From JBFXAM01 sp050184295 (GTDB lineage: Bacteria; Planctomycetota; Phycisphaerae; UBA1845; Fen-1342), in NCBI GenBank assembly GCA_050184295.1, contig JBFXAM010000030.1, forward strand, positions 1 to 44,471: a stretch of DNA of 44,471 bases, given 5' to 3'. How positions within the stretch are numbered: position 1 is the first letter of the stretch; every line of letters starts with the position of its first letter. The notes beneath the pieces were generated by a model. It searched no databases. It worked only from the letters and a program-made list of their open reading frames with translations, and was not told where the DNA came from. Shown piece by piece: positions 8,114-17,224 of this stretch. Made by a program: the position numbers and the translations under genes.

Positions 8114-8436
8114 GCGAGTCACTCCCCAGCCCTGGTTATCGGGCGCCGCCGATGCAACGGCGGACCATCGTTATCCGTCGGCTGTCGCGTGCGGCGGCTT
8201 GAAGTGCGCGCGAACGCCCGGCTGCTCGGGAATTGTGCGATATGTCCGCGCGGGAGATGCGCCCGGCGGCGCGGCATCCGTGCGGCTCGCGGAGTAGCGC
8301 CGCGACGGGCCGGTTTAGCGCCTCACTGAAACCGCGACGTATCGGAGCCGCGACATTCACGCCGTGCGGCGGTTCCGCGCGGCCTGAACGCCGCGGCTCG
8401 GTCCGTAATTTGATCGCTTTTCTTCGAGGCACCACA
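8114..8436. other. 323-bp intergenic region
   Basis: Lies between the stop of the GT9 gene and the start of the FG-GAP gene, both on the minus strand, so it should hold the FG-GAP promoter. I see the GGGGAG ribosome site at its left edge but no convincing -35/-10 pair, no open frame with family motifs and no RNA gene. Confidence 0.5.
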
Positions 8437-9501
8437 CTAGGCGTCGGCGGCGGCGGCCACGTCGTCCACGGCGAGCCATTCCATGCAGAGCTTGTGACCG
8501 CAGCGACGCCGATAACACGGCGCGCACGCGATCGCGGAGCGGACAACGCGCATGGGGCGAGCGCTCTCGTCGGGCGGCCAGGGTCCACAGCGGGCCGGGT
8601 CGGTGGGACCGAAAACCGCGACGATCGGCTTGTTGAGCGCGGCGGCAATGTGCATGGGGCCTGAGTCGTGACAGACGACCTGTGCGCTGAGATCGAGGAG
8701 CGCGACCAGCGTACGCAGGCTGGTGCGGCCGACCAGGTCGAGCACGGGACAGTTCGCGTGCGGAAGGATTTGCTCGGCAAAGTCGCGATCGGATGACGCG
8801 CCCAGCAGCACGCAGCGCGGCCGGCCGGCCGCGTGTAACCGGTCGAGCAGGGCGGCGATCCGCTCCGGCTTCCACAGCTTGGTCGACCAGCGCGCTCCGG
8901 GCAGAACGGCCGTGAAGCTCGCGAGCGGCGCGCCGGCGGTGTCCGTCAGGAGTCGTTGCGCCGCGGCGCGCTCATCGTCGGTGACGGCGAGCGGAAACTC
9001 GGGCGTGTCGACGCGAAGCCCCAGGGCCCGCCCCACGACCAGATTCCGCTCGACCGCGTGCCGGGCGGCGGGCGGGCACCGCACCGGGTCCGTGTAGAAC
9101 GCCCAAGCGCACTCGCGCGCGTCGGCGAATCCGACCCGCCGCGGCGCCCCGCTGGCGAGTGCGAGGAATCCGCTGCGGACGAGGCCCTGAAGATCGATGA
9201 TGAGGTCGAACCGCCGGCGGCGGATGCCGGCCACGAAGCGGACAAAGTCGCTGAAAATCCGCGGGCTACGGAGCATTCTGCCGAAACGCCCGCGGTCAAA
9301 CGGAATCACTTCGTTAAGCAGCGGGTGCCCCGTCAGCAGCGGCGCGAACGCCGTCCCCGCGAGCCACGCGATGTGTGCTCCGGGATACGCCCGGCGGAGC
9401 GCGGCGAGCACGGGCAGTGCGTGGACGATGTCCCCGAGCGAACTGGGCTTGATGATCAGGATGCGCTGAGGGTCGGATTTGGGCTCGCGCGCGGTCGGCA
9501 T
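8437..9501 (-). CDS. glycosyltransferase family 9 (heptosyltransferase I/II-like)
   Basis: A 354-residue GT-B enzyme. RILIIKPSSLGDIVHALPVLAALRR is the classic N-terminal WaaC/WaaF motif, though the chemistry of this copy is untested. FDLIIDLQGLVRSG, VLPGARWSTKLWKPERIAALLDRL and VCHDSGPMHIAAALNKPIVAVFGPTDP complete the family order, ending with the C-terminal donor site. RRCGHKLCMEWL near the end matches the Cys-containing tail seen in many WaaF-like proteins. The ATG at 9501 has no Shine-Dalgarno sequence but is preceded by TAGAAT at 8 nt. It follows the RND permease gene by 155 bp and probably has its own promoter. Confidence 0.9.
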   Translation of the reverse strand: MPTAREPKSDPQRILIIKPSSLGDIVHALPVLAALRRAYPGAHIAWLAGTAFAPLLTGHPLLNEVIPFDRGRFGRMLRSPRIFSDFVRFVAGIRRRRFDLIIDLQGLVRSGFLALASGAPRRVGFADARECAWAFYTDPVRCPPAARHAVERNLVVGRALGLRVDTPEFPLAVTDDERAAAQRLLTDTAGAPLASFTAVLPGARWSTKLWKPERIAALLDRLHAAGRPRCVLLGASSDRDFAEQILPHANCPVLDLVGRTSLRTLVALLDLSAQVVCHDSGPMHIAAALNKPIVAVFGPTDPARCGPWPPDESARPMRVVRSAIACAPCYRRRCGHKLCMEWLAVDDVAAAADA

Positions 9502-9509
9502 GGGCGCGG

Positions 9510-9515
9510 ATTCTA
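9510..9515 (-). promoter_or_regulatory. -10 box of a probable leaderless promoter for the GT9 gene
   Basis: On the minus strand TAGAAT ends 8 nt before the ATG at 9501. No ribosome site is present. The flanking sequence GCTAGAATCCG is also found before mnmA. The -35 region is not recognisable. Confidence 0.45.
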
Positions 9516-9656
9516 GCGGCGGCGGCGTGCGAAGGGACGCGCCGTTGCCCCCGTGGACTCCCCGCTGGGCAGACGACAAGGACGAGCCGAACGCCCCACC
9601 AGGCGCCGGGCCGCACGACCGCGACCGCCGGCCGCGGCCTGGCTCGACGACGCCGG

Positions 9657-12600
9657 CTAGGGCTCGCGCACAGCGCCCGCGGGCGTTCCGCCGACCGGCA
9701 CGGCGCTCTTTGCCGGGGCGGCGCCCAACCGCCACTCCATGACCTGCGTCAGCACGACAGGAACCAGCACGAGCGTGCCGAGGGTCGAAACGGACATGCC
9801 GCCGAGCAGGACGCTGGCAAGTCCACGATAGAGCTCGCTTCCGGCGCCGGGCATGATCGCGAGCGGCATGAGTCCGACGATGCTGGTGAGGCTGGTCATG
9901 AGGACGGGACGGACACGGACGCGGACGGCTTCGCGCACCGCGACGCGGACCGAGTAGTGTCCCTCGCGGAGGTACACGAGCGATTGTTCGACCAGCAGGA
10001 TCGCGTTCTTGACGACGAGTCCGACCAGCATGACGAAGCCGAGAAACGTGAGCACGTCGAGCTGCTGCACGGGTTGATCGGTCGTCAGCAACGTCGCCTG
10101 GTGGCAGATCGACAGGCCCAGAAAGCCGCCGAAAATGGCAAGCGGCACGCTGAACATGATGACAAACGGGTAGAGCCAGCTCTCGTAGAGCGCACACATC
10201 AGCAGATACACAACAATGACCGAAAGCAGGAAGCGCCCGCCCAGAAGGTTGCGCAGCGATTCCCAGGTCCAGCCCTTCCACTCGCCGACCAGCGCGTTGC
10301 GCGCGGCGATCAGCTTGTCGGCGTTGCCCGTGAGCGTCACCGAGACATCGCGGTCGATCTGCCCCGCGGTGCGCAACTCATCCGCGATTTGGCCGATCCG
10401 GCGCATCACGGCCTCCAGCGCCATCGCTTCCGGCGGCGTGATCTCCAGCGTCACGGAGCGCTGCCGCTCGATGTGATTGATCTGCTCCAGCGCCGCCGTG
10501 TCCACCAGCGTGACCACCGACTGAAGCGGCACGGCGCCGCCGACGGGCGAGTACACGGGCACCTGCGCGATGTCGAGCAGCGCGCGGTCCTTCTGCCCGA
10601 CGACGTAGAGCGCGATGTCGATCGTGTCGCCGCCGTACTGCCGATAGTCGCCGATATACGCGCCGTCGCCGCAAGCTTCGACGATGAACCCGATGTCGGC
10701 GGCGGTGAAGCCCAGCTCGCCGGCGCGCTCGCGGTCCGGCACGATGCGCAGCTCCGGGCGGCCGAGCGCGAAATTCGCCGGATCAGGTCGCGGAAAGCCG
10801 AACTCCTGCATGCACGCCCGCTGCATCATCGACGCGGCCTGCGTCACGCGCTCCAGATCGTCGCCGCGAATCTGCACCTCGGCGTTGTTACCGCCGCCAA
10901 ACGTAAACAACTGCGACTGGAAGAACACGGGAAAAGCGCCGGGGATGCGGGCGCCGGCCGACTGGAGCAGGCGCACCAGCGGCTTGACGCGCGCCGCGTC
11001 GCGGCTCGACGCGCCCATGAAGCACCCGCCCGCCCAACTGACGAAGAAGAAGTTGTCGACCAGGGGCGGCGGCGTCAGCCACTCGCGCCGGGCCCGCGAG
11101 CGCTCCAGCATGCTCAGTCCCGGCGCCGACACCTCCGCGATCGCACCGGCGGCGAGCTGGGCTTCGACCGTTTGGCGCCAGGCGGCGTCCAGCGCGGCCT
11201 GTTCCGCGCTGCCCGGCGCCGCGCGCCAGTACGGCGCGACAACGTCTTCGATCACCGACGCCATTCGGCGGAACTCGTCGTTGTTGTACCCCGGCGGCGT
11301 GAGCAGGAAGCCGAACACCAGGTTGCGATTTCCGGCGGGCAGGTAGGTCGCGGCGGGAACCAGCACGCGCGCCAGCAGCAGCGAACCGAGCGTCATCACG
11401 ACGATGACGCCGGCCCGCATCAGCCGCCAGCCGTTGAGCCGATCCACCACGCCGGCGACCAGCCCGGCAACGCGGAGCACCGGGTCGCGCGTCGGCGGCG
11501 CCGCCGTGAGCGGCGCGTGCGCGGCGATGTGCGGTTGATCGTCCGCGGGGAAGCGCGGCGTGCCGCGGTCGCGCGTCAGGAGGCGCGCCGCGAGCGGCGG
11601 AATCACCGTGACGGCGACGATCATCGAGAGCCCGACTGCGGCCACTTCGGCGATGCTGATGTCGCGGAAGAGCTGGCCGGCCTCCTCCTGAATGAAGATC
11701 ACGGGGATGAACACCGCCATCGTCGTGAGCGTACTGGCGAGCACCGCGCCCCAGACTTCGCTCGTGCCGTCCAGAACCGCCTGGCGGATCGGCTTGCCCA
11801 TCTGCTTGTGGCGGAAGATGTTCTCGAGCACGACGTACGCGCTATCGACCACATCGCCGACCGCGAACGCGATGCCCGCCAGCGAGATCACGTTGAGCGT
11901 GCGCCCGAGCAGCACGATCACCACGAACGTTCCGATCACCGAGACGGGGATGGTGAGCGCGAGGACGGCGGTGGCGCGCCAGCTGCGTAGAAACGCCAGC
12001 AGCAACCCGAGCACCAGCGCGCTGCCGTAGACGATGTTCGACTGCACCATCTCGATGGCCTGGCGGATGTAGATCGTCTCGTCGTACACCTGCACGAGAT
12101 CGACCTGCATGTCGCGCGGCGCCAGCACCTCGGCGTTGACGCGCCGGATCGCTTCCTGCAGCGCCTCCATCACCGTGATGACGTTCGACCCGACCTCGCG
12201 CCGCACCGGAAACGCGAGCACATACTGGCCCTTGCTGCGGACGAATCCTTCCGGATCCTTGTACGCGAGCTCCACCTCGGCGACGTCGCGGACATAGACC
12301 GGCCCGCCCGCGGCCGACGAAATCACGGTCGCCTGCACTGCCTCGATCGATTCGTACTGGCCGACCGTTCGGATCGCATAGTCGCGCTTGCCCTGCGAGC
12401 GCGTGCCGGCGGAAAGGTTCGTGTTCTGCCCGCGCAGCGCGTCCGCCACCTGCTGAAACGTCAGCCCGCGCGACGCGAGCCGCCCGGCGTCGACCCGCAC
12501 CTGCACCTCGCGCTCGAAGCCGCCGTAGATGTCCACCGACGCGACGCCGGGCACGCGATCGAGATAGGGCTTGACGAAATCCTCGACGAAGTCGCGCAGC

Positions 12601-13067
12601 TTGCGGACTTCGTCATCGTCGCGGCCGTTGCGCGGGTAGAGGATCAGCCACGCGATGGTGCTGTTGATCTCGGCGTCGGCCGCCTGGATGGTGGGCTCTT
12701 CGACTTCGAGCGGATAGCCGCTGACCTGGCGGAGCTTGTCGTTGATCTCGCGGAGCGCTTCGTTCTGGTCCACCTGCGCGTAGAACTCGAGGCGGACGGT
12801 CGCCTGGTTGTCGCGCGAGTCGCTGGTCATCTTCCGCAGGCCCTTCACGCCGCGGAGGCGCTCCTCCTGGCGGTCGACGATCTCGCGCTCAACCTCCTGC
12901 GGATTGGCGCCGGGCCAGCGGGTGGTGACCGTCATGATCGGCGTGTCGACCGTGGGCGTGAGCTGAACGGGGATCGCGAAGAGCGCGAGGAGCCCGAACA
13001 GGACCATGAGCAGGACGCCGACGGAGACGCCGACGGGGCGATCGAGGCAGAGTCGGATCAGGTTCAC
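9657..13067 (-). CDS. RND efflux permease (AcrB/HAE1-like)
   Basis: A 1136-residue inner-membrane proton-driven exporter. It begins with the usual first helix (PVGVSVGVLLMVLFGLLALFAIPV) and TRWPGANPQEVE. The helix-4 motif reads AVGDVVDSAYVVLEN: D408 here matches AcrB D407, but the second Asp is Ser409 and an extra Asp sits at 405. The helix-10 lysine is kept in GLVVKNAILLVEQ. The second porter half has an extended, Pro-rich lead-in around residues 500-530. The start is GTG at 13067 with GAGAG 5-8 nt upstream. It lies 61 bp after the membrane-fusion gene and should form one pump with it; no outer-membrane TolC partner is adjacent. Substrate unknown. Confidence 0.92.
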   Translation of the reverse strand: MNLIRLCLDRPVGVSVGVLLMVLFGLLALFAIPVQLTPTVDTPIMTVTTRWPGANPQEVEREIVDRQEERLRGVKGLRKMTSDSRDNQATVRLEFYAQVDQNEALREINDKLRQVSGYPLEVEEPTIQAADAEINSTIAWLILYPRNGRDDDEVRKLRDFVEDFVKPYLDRVPGVASVDIYGGFEREVQVRVDAGRLASRGLTFQQVADALRGQNTNLSAGTRSQGKRDYAIRTVGQYESIEAVQATVISSAAGGPVYVRDVAEVELAYKDPEGFVRSKGQYVLAFPVRREVGSNVITVMEALQEAIRRVNAEVLAPRDMQVDLVQVYDETIYIRQAIEMVQSNIVYGSALVLGLLLAFLRSWRATAVLALTIPVSVIGTFVVIVLLGRTLNVISLAGIAFAVGDVVDSAYVVLENIFRHKQMGKPIRQAVLDGTSEVWGAVLASTLTTMAVFIPVIFIQEEAGQLFRDISIAEVAAVGLSMIVAVTVIPPLAARLLTRDRGTPRFPADDQPHIAAHAPLTAAPPTRDPVLRVAGLVAGVVDRLNGWRLMRAGVIVVMTLGSLLLARVLVPAATYLPAGNRNLVFGFLLTPPGYNNDEFRRMASVIEDVVAPYWRAAPGSAEQAALDAAWRQTVEAQLAAGAIAEVSAPGLSMLERSRARREWLTPPPLVDNFFFVSWAGGCFMGASSRDAARVKPLVRLLQSAGARIPGAFPVFFQSQLFTFGGGNNAEVQIRGDDLERVTQAASMMQRACMQEFGFPRPDPANFALGRPELRIVPDRERAGELGFTAADIGFIVEACGDGAYIGDYRQYGGDTIDIALYVVGQKDRALLDIAQVPVYSPVGGAVPLQSVVTLVDTAALEQINHIERQRSVTLEITPPEAMALEAVMRRIGQIADELRTAGQIDRDVSVTLTGNADKLIAARNALVGEWKGWTWESLRNLLGGRFLLSVIVVYLLMCALYESWLYPFVIMFSVPLAIFGGFLGLSICHQATLLTTDQPVQQLDVLTFLGFVMLVGLVVKNAILLVEQSLVYLREGHYSVRVAVREAVRVRVRPVLMTSLTSIVGLMPLAIMPGAGSELYRGLASVLLGGMSVSTLGTLVLVPVVLTQVMEWRLGAAPAKSAVPVGGTPAGAVREP

Positions 13068-13128
13068 GGAATCTCTCGTCTATCGCTGCGGCCCGTACGA
13101 CGAGCGTACGTGTTCGCACCGGTCGGTT

Positions 13129-14412
13129 TCAACGCTCCGCGGGTTGCGTGGTCGGTTCCGCCCAGCCGGCCAGCGGCATCGGCGACACGGGCGTCGGACC
13201 GTAGAGCCGCTCGTTGGCGCGACAGACCACGAGGTCGCCGGCCCGCAGCCCGGTGGCGCGGACCTCGATCTGGCCGCCGAACTCGAGCCCGGTCTCGACC
13301 GTGAGCGGCATCGCCATCTGGGCGCCTTCGGCGCCAGGTCGCAAGACGAAGATCGTCTTGCTGCCACCGCGGTTTACGATCGCATCGCGATGGATCAATT
13401 GGCGCAGCGTGTTCTGTCCGGCAGGCACGTGGGCCCACGTGAACATCCCCGGCAGAATCGCATGGTCGGCGTTCTCGAGCTCGATCTCGACCGGGAAGGT
13501 GCGCGCCGCGACGGCGGCGCGCGGGATGATCCGCGCGACGGTTGCGGCGCGCGAGACGCCGAGCGCCTCGATCTCGACCGACGCGGGCGCGCCGCGCTGC
13601 GCGAACGGGACGGCGGAGGCGGGCGCGTCGCAGCGGATGCGGACGGTTTCGACGTCGATCATCTCGCAGACGGCGCCGCCTTCGGCGATCCACTCGCCGA
13701 CTTCGGCGCGCTTGGCGACCACGAACCCGTCAAACGGCGCGTGAATCTCGGTTTTCTCAAGATCGCGCTCCAGGCGCCTGAGCACCGCCGCCGCACCATC
13801 GACCGCCGCCTTGGCTGCGGCAAGCTCTTCGGCCCGGGCGCCGTTCTTCGCCTGGTCGAGCTGCGCGCGAATCTGCGCGAGGCGCCCCGCCGCGGCCAGA
13901 TACTCCATTTCGGCATCGTGGCGTTCTTTCGGCGAGCTGCGCCCGGACTCGTCGAGCGCGGCAATCCGCTGGCGCTCGAACTCCCACTTCTTGAGCGTGG
14001 CGTCCGCCTCGTCCGCCGCCGCCTGCCAGCGGCGCAGCTCTTCGGCGCGCACCCCGTTCTTGAGCTCGTCCCACTCGGCTTCCAACGCGGCCAGCCGGGC
14101 GCGGGCTTCGTCCGCACGGAACCGCGCCACCGCGGGGTCGACGGCGCAGATCAGCGCACCTTGCTTCAGGAAGTCGCCTTCCTCGGCGTCGAAGCGTTTG
14201 ACCACGCCGGTGACCTCAGCCGCCACCACCGACGAGCGGTTGGCGGTGACGGTACCGACGAGCCGCAACGTCGCGGGCAGCTCGCGTTCGACGACGGGAG
14301 CGACGGCGACCGGCATGCCGCCGCCGGGCTGCCCGGGCGCGGCGGGGACTCCGACGGCGCCCAAGCCAACGATGAAGAGTGACGCCTTTAGAACGAGTTT
14401 CTGCCTGCCCAA
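13129..14412 (-). CDS. RND efflux periplasmic adaptor (HlyD/membrane-fusion family)
   Basis: About 427 residues. An N-terminal export signal (KLVLKASLFIVGLGAVGVPAAPG) is followed by the lipoyl half-motif VVAAEVTGVVKRFDAEEGDFLKQGALI. Next comes a long alpha-helical hairpin with two similar KNGxRAEEL segments, then the second lipoyl half EIHAPFDGFVVAKRAEVGEWI, and beta-barrel and membrane-proximal domains. The first in-frame start is a TTG at 14436. The TTG at 14412 is preferred because AAGGGG lies 7 nt before it. No ATG occurs before the lipoyl region. Transcribed ahead of the RND permease, with which it should assemble. Confidence 0.87.
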   Translation of the reverse strand: MGRQKLVLKASLFIVGLGAVGVPAAPGQPGGGMPVAVAPVVERELPATLRLVGTVTANRSSVVAAEVTGVVKRFDAEEGDFLKQGALICAVDPAVARFRADEARARLAALEAEWDELKNGVRAEELRRWQAAADEADATLKKWEFERQRIAALDESGRSSPKERHDAEMEYLAAAGRLAQIRAQLDQAKNGARAEELAAAKAAVDGAAAVLRRLERDLEKTEIHAPFDGFVVAKRAEVGEWIAEGGAVCEMIDVETVRIRCDAPASAVPFAQRGAPASVEIEALGVSRAATVARIIPRAAVAARTFPVEIELENADHAILPGMFTWAHVPAGQNTLRQLIHRDAIVNRGGSKTIFVLRPGAEGAQMAMPLTVETGLEFGGQIEVRATGLRAGDLVVCRANERLYGPTPVSPMPLAGWAEPTTQPAER

Positions 14413-14492
14413 GCACAGTCCCCTTGAACGCCCCAACCGCAGCGCCCGGCCAGCGCGACTTCTGATTATTGCGCCTTGGCTGCGCGGGGGTC

Positions 14493-14521
14493 ATACTAAG
14501 ACCGTATTTGCTTTTGGACAA
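14493..14521 (-). promoter_or_regulatory. predicted sigma-70-type promoter of the efflux operon
   Basis: On the minus strand TTGTCC (14516-14521), a 17-nt spacer and TAGTAT (14493-14498) give 4 of 6 matches in each box. Transcription would start near 14486, leaving a leader of about 74 nt before the adaptor start. Confidence 0.4.
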
Positions 14522-14526
14522 ACAGC

Positions 14527-14555
14527 TTGAATCCGGCGTGCGCGGACGCTATCGT
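14527..14555 (+). promoter_or_regulatory. predicted promoter of the EF-G gene
   Basis: TTGAAT (14527-14532), a 17-nt spacer and TATCGT (14550-14555). The predicted start near 14562 gives a leader of about 288 nt, which is long for a translation-factor gene. Confidence 0.35.
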
Positions 14556-14693
14556 CTTAGAACCTCCGGTCAGTGCGGATGCGGCTGCTTCTGGACAGAG
14601 TCCTCAAGCAGGCGTACCGGCTTGCCGATGAGGGGCAGATTGTGTACCCCTCCGCACGTGTGGGGTGCGCTGCCGACACAGCCCAGCGGCTGG

Positions 14694-14720
14694 GCTCGCT
14701 GGCGGCAGCGAGCGGGTTTT
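14694..14720 (+). terminator. hairpin plus T-run in the EF-G leader (attenuator-like)
   Basis: GCTCGCTG (14694-14701) and CAGCGAGC (14706-14713) form a perfect 8-bp stem with a GCGG tetraloop, followed by GGG and TTTT at 14717-14720. An alternative stem, GCCCAG-CGG-CTGGGC (14681-14695), overlaps its left arm by two bases. It lies 130 nt before the EF-G ATG and inside the predicted transcript. Confidence 0.45.
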
Positions 14721-14849
14721 CCGAAAGCAGTCGAACGCGTCCGCCGCCTGCCAGACCCGGCAGGGCCGGACGATCTACTGCCCGGACCCGCCGGGCACAG
14801 TCGCGAGAACGCCGTAAGAGTTTACGAAAAAGAAAGTTAGAAGCTTCCC

Positions 14850-16943
14850 ATGAGCGCCCTCAGCAAGATTCGAAACATCGGAATCTCGGCCCATATCGAC
14901 TCGGGCAAGACGACGCTTTCCGAGCGCATCCTCTTCTACACCGGGCGAATCCACAAGATCGGCGAGGTCAAGGGCGCCGGCGACGGCGCCACCATGGACT
15001 TCATGGAGCTCGAGAAAGAGCGCGGCATCACGATCACGTCGGCCGCAACCGCCGTCGAATGGGAGGGTCACCAGATCAACCTGATCGACACGCCGGGGCA
15101 CGTCGACTTCACGATCGAGGTGGAGCGCTCGCTGCGCGTGCTCGACGGCGCGGTGCTCGTGCTGTGCGGCGTGGGCGGGGTGCAGTCGCAGTCGCTGACC
15201 GTCGACCGGCAGATGCGCCGCTACAACGTTCCGCGCATCTGCTTCATCAACAAGCTCGACCGTGTGGGTGCTGATCCGACTCGCGTCGTCAACGAGGTGC
15301 AGACCAAGCTCGGCCTGGAGGCGGTCCCGCTTCAGCTTCCGATGGGCGTCGAAGCCGACCACAAAGGCGTGATCGACCTGGTGACGATGGAGGCGATCTT
15401 CTTCGACGGCGTCAAGGGCGAGAACGTCCGGTGCGAGCCGATCCCCGCCGAGTACAAGGAACTCGCGGACCGGGCGCGACATGGCCTGCTCGACACGATC
15501 TCCCTGTACGACGACGAGCTGATGGAGATGTTGCTCGAAGGCAAGGAGCCGACCGTCGAGAAGCTCCACGCGACCATCCGGCGGCTCACGATCGCCCGCG
15601 AGATCGCCCCCGTGCTGATGGGGACGGCGTTCAAGAACAAAGGCGTGCAGCCGCTGCTCGACGCCGTCGTCCGCTACCTGCCCTCGCCGCTCGATCGGAT
15701 GTACTACGCGAAGGACAACGACAACGAGGGCGCGGAGGTGGCGATGACCGCCGACCCCGACGCCCCGCTCGTTGCGATGGCGTTCAAGCTCGTCGACGAG
15801 AGCTTCGGCCAGCTCACCTACACGCGCATCTACCAGGGCACCATGCGCAAGGCCGACCAGATTCACAATACGCGCAACCGCGACCGTCAGCGGGTCAGCC
15901 GCATGGTCCGCATGCACGCCAACGATCGCGAAGACGTCGTCGAGGCGAAGGCCGGCGACATCGTCGCGCTGATCGGCGTCGACTGCGCGACCGGCGACAC
16001 TTTCTGCGACGAGAAGCTCAACTACTCGCTCGAGAGCATCTTCGCCCCGGAGCCGGTGATCTCGCTGGCGATCAAGCCGCAGAAGACCGGCGACCGCGAC
16101 AAGCTCTCGAAGGCGCTCGGCCGATTCATGCGCGAAGACCCCACCTTCCACGTCCGCGTCGATCACGAGAACGGCGAGACCATCATCTCCGGTCTCGGCG
16201 AGCTTCAGTTGGACATCTACGTCGAGCGCATCAAGCGCGAGTACGGCGTCGTGGTCGAGGTCGGCGCGCCGAAGGTGAACTACCGCGAGGCGCCGACCCG
16301 GGTCGCCCCGTTCAACTACAAGCACAAGAAACAAACCGGCGGCTCCGGCCAGTACGGCCACGACATCGGAAAAATCGAGCCGCTCCCCGAGGACGCCGGG
16401 CAGGACTACGTCTTTGAGAACAAGGTCTTCGGCGGGCGCATCCCGACGGAGTACATCCCGTCCTGCGACAAGGGGTTCGCGGGCGCGCGTTTGAACGGCC
16501 CACTGGCGGGTTACGAGGTGATTCGCGTGAAGGTGGTGCTGGAGGACGGCACTTCGCACGCGGTCGACTCGTCGGACATCGCGTTCCAGATCGCCGCCCG
16601 CGACGCGTTCAAAGAAGCGTACATGCAGTCGAAGCCCGTGATCCTCGAACCGATCATGAAGGTCGAGGTCGAGGTGCCGCCGGACCAGCAAGGCCCGGTC
16701 GTCGGCGACCTGTCGGGCCGGCGCGGACTGATCACCGGCACGGACATGCGCGGCACGACCACGATCATCACCTGCGAAGTTCCGCTGGCGAACATGTTCG
16801 GCTACGCGACGGACGTGCGCTCGATGACGCAGGGCCGCGGGACGTTCAGCATGGAGTTTCTGTGCTACCGTCCGGCGCCGCGCGACGTGCAGGAAGAAGT
16901 GATCGAAAAGGCCCGCAAGGCGAAGCAGGCGGCCAAGAGCTAG
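14850..16943 (+). CDS. fusA: translation elongation factor G, spdEFG1/mitochondrial-like type
   Basis: A GTPase that drives ribosomal translocation, 697 residues, full length. G1 is AHIDSGKT (residues about 14-21), G3 is DTPGH and G4 is NKLD. Several signatures match mitochondrial EF-G1 and the spirochaete/planctomycete spdEFG1 group more than ordinary EF-G: NIGISAHIDSGKTTLSERI, VLVLCGVGGVQSQSLTVDRQM, RYNVPRICFINKLDR and KNKGVQPLLDAVV. The ordinary type has AHIDAGKTTTTERI. Domains II-V follow through to DVRSMTQGRGTFSMEF. The start is the ATG at 14850, with a purine-rich but weak ribosome site. It is not next to tufA or rpsL-rpsG, so it is outside the usual str operon. Confidence 0.95.
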   Translation: MSALSKIRNIGISAHIDSGKTTLSERILFYTGRIHKIGEVKGAGDGATMDFMELEKERGITITSAATAVEWEGHQINLIDTPGHVDFTIEVERSLRVLDGAVLVLCGVGGVQSQSLTVDRQMRRYNVPRICFINKLDRVGADPTRVVNEVQTKLGLEAVPLQLPMGVEADHKGVIDLVTMEAIFFDGVKGENVRCEPIPAEYKELADRARHGLLDTISLYDDELMEMLLEGKEPTVEKLHATIRRLTIAREIAPVLMGTAFKNKGVQPLLDAVVRYLPSPLDRMYYAKDNDNEGAEVAMTADPDAPLVAMAFKLVDESFGQLTYTRIYQGTMRKADQIHNTRNRDRQRVSRMVRMHANDREDVVEAKAGDIVALIGVDCATGDTFCDEKLNYSLESIFAPEPVISLAIKPQKTGDRDKLSKALGRFMREDPTFHVRVDHENGETIISGLGELQLDIYVERIKREYGVVVEVGAPKVNYREAPTRVAPFNYKHKKQTGGSGQYGHDIGKIEPLPEDAGQDYVFENKVFGGRIPTEYIPSCDKGFAGARLNGPLAGYEVIRVKVVLEDGTSHAVDSSDIAFQIAARDAFKEAYMQSKPVILEPIMKVEVEVPPDQQGPVVGDLSGRRGLITGTDMRGTTTIITCEVPLANMFGYATDVRSMTQGRGTFSMEFLCYRPAPRDVQEEVIEKARKAKQAAKS

Positions 16944-16989
16944 GCCGGCACGTTCCGGCCCTTGCGGCCGATCTGAACCCAACCATCAC

Positions 16990-17028
16990 GGGACCGGCGG
17001 GCGGAAAACCCGGCGGTCCCGCTGCTTT
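16990..17028 (+). terminator. rho-independent terminator of the EF-G gene
   Basis: GGGACCG (16990-16996) pairs with CGGTCCC (17014-17020), extended inside by CGGG/CCCG around a GGAAAA loop. TTTT follows at 17025-17028. It lies 47 nt after the EF-G stop. Confidence 0.6.
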
Positions 17029-17196
17029 TCGAAAGACGCGCGCCGCGCCGCCCTGGGCGGCGTGCAGCGCGCGCGCGTGCGCCTTTACGTCTGTGGGCCG
17101 TCGGAAGTTCCGGACGCCGCCGCGGACATTGTCTCACCCGCGTTCCGCTGGACGCGTCGCTTGATCGGGTCCGCAATGCGGAATCCGAGAATTTCG

Positions 17197-17224
17197 TTGT
17201 CGTTCGCGTGCAGTTGGCTATGCT
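17197..17224 (+). promoter_or_regulatory. predicted promoter of the heme/dockerin protein gene
   Basis: TTGTCG (17197-17202), a 16-nt spacer and TATGCT (17219-17224). The predicted leader is about 107 nt. Confidence 0.35.

Larger units (their letters stand above)
14413..14849. other. divergent intergenic region, efflux operon / EF-G
   Basis: Holds back-to-back predicted promoters (14493-14521 minus, 14527-14555 plus) in a short AT-richer patch. A leader of about 290 nt before EF-G is rich in hairpins: AGGGG...CCCCT, GCCCAG-CGG-CTGGGC at 14681-14695, and the strong stem at 14694-14713. No credible gene lies in it. Confidence 0.6.

Noticed and set aside
6548..8329. 593-codon plus-strand open frame antisense to the FG-GAP gene
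   Set aside because: High GC leaves antisense frames open; the product is Val/Asp/Arg-rich without family motifs, while the minus strand encodes a clear lipoprotein with repeats.
9957..11990. 677-codon plus-strand open frame antisense to the RND permease
   Set aside because: Arg/His/Gln-rich shadow of a full-length, motif-complete RND gene.
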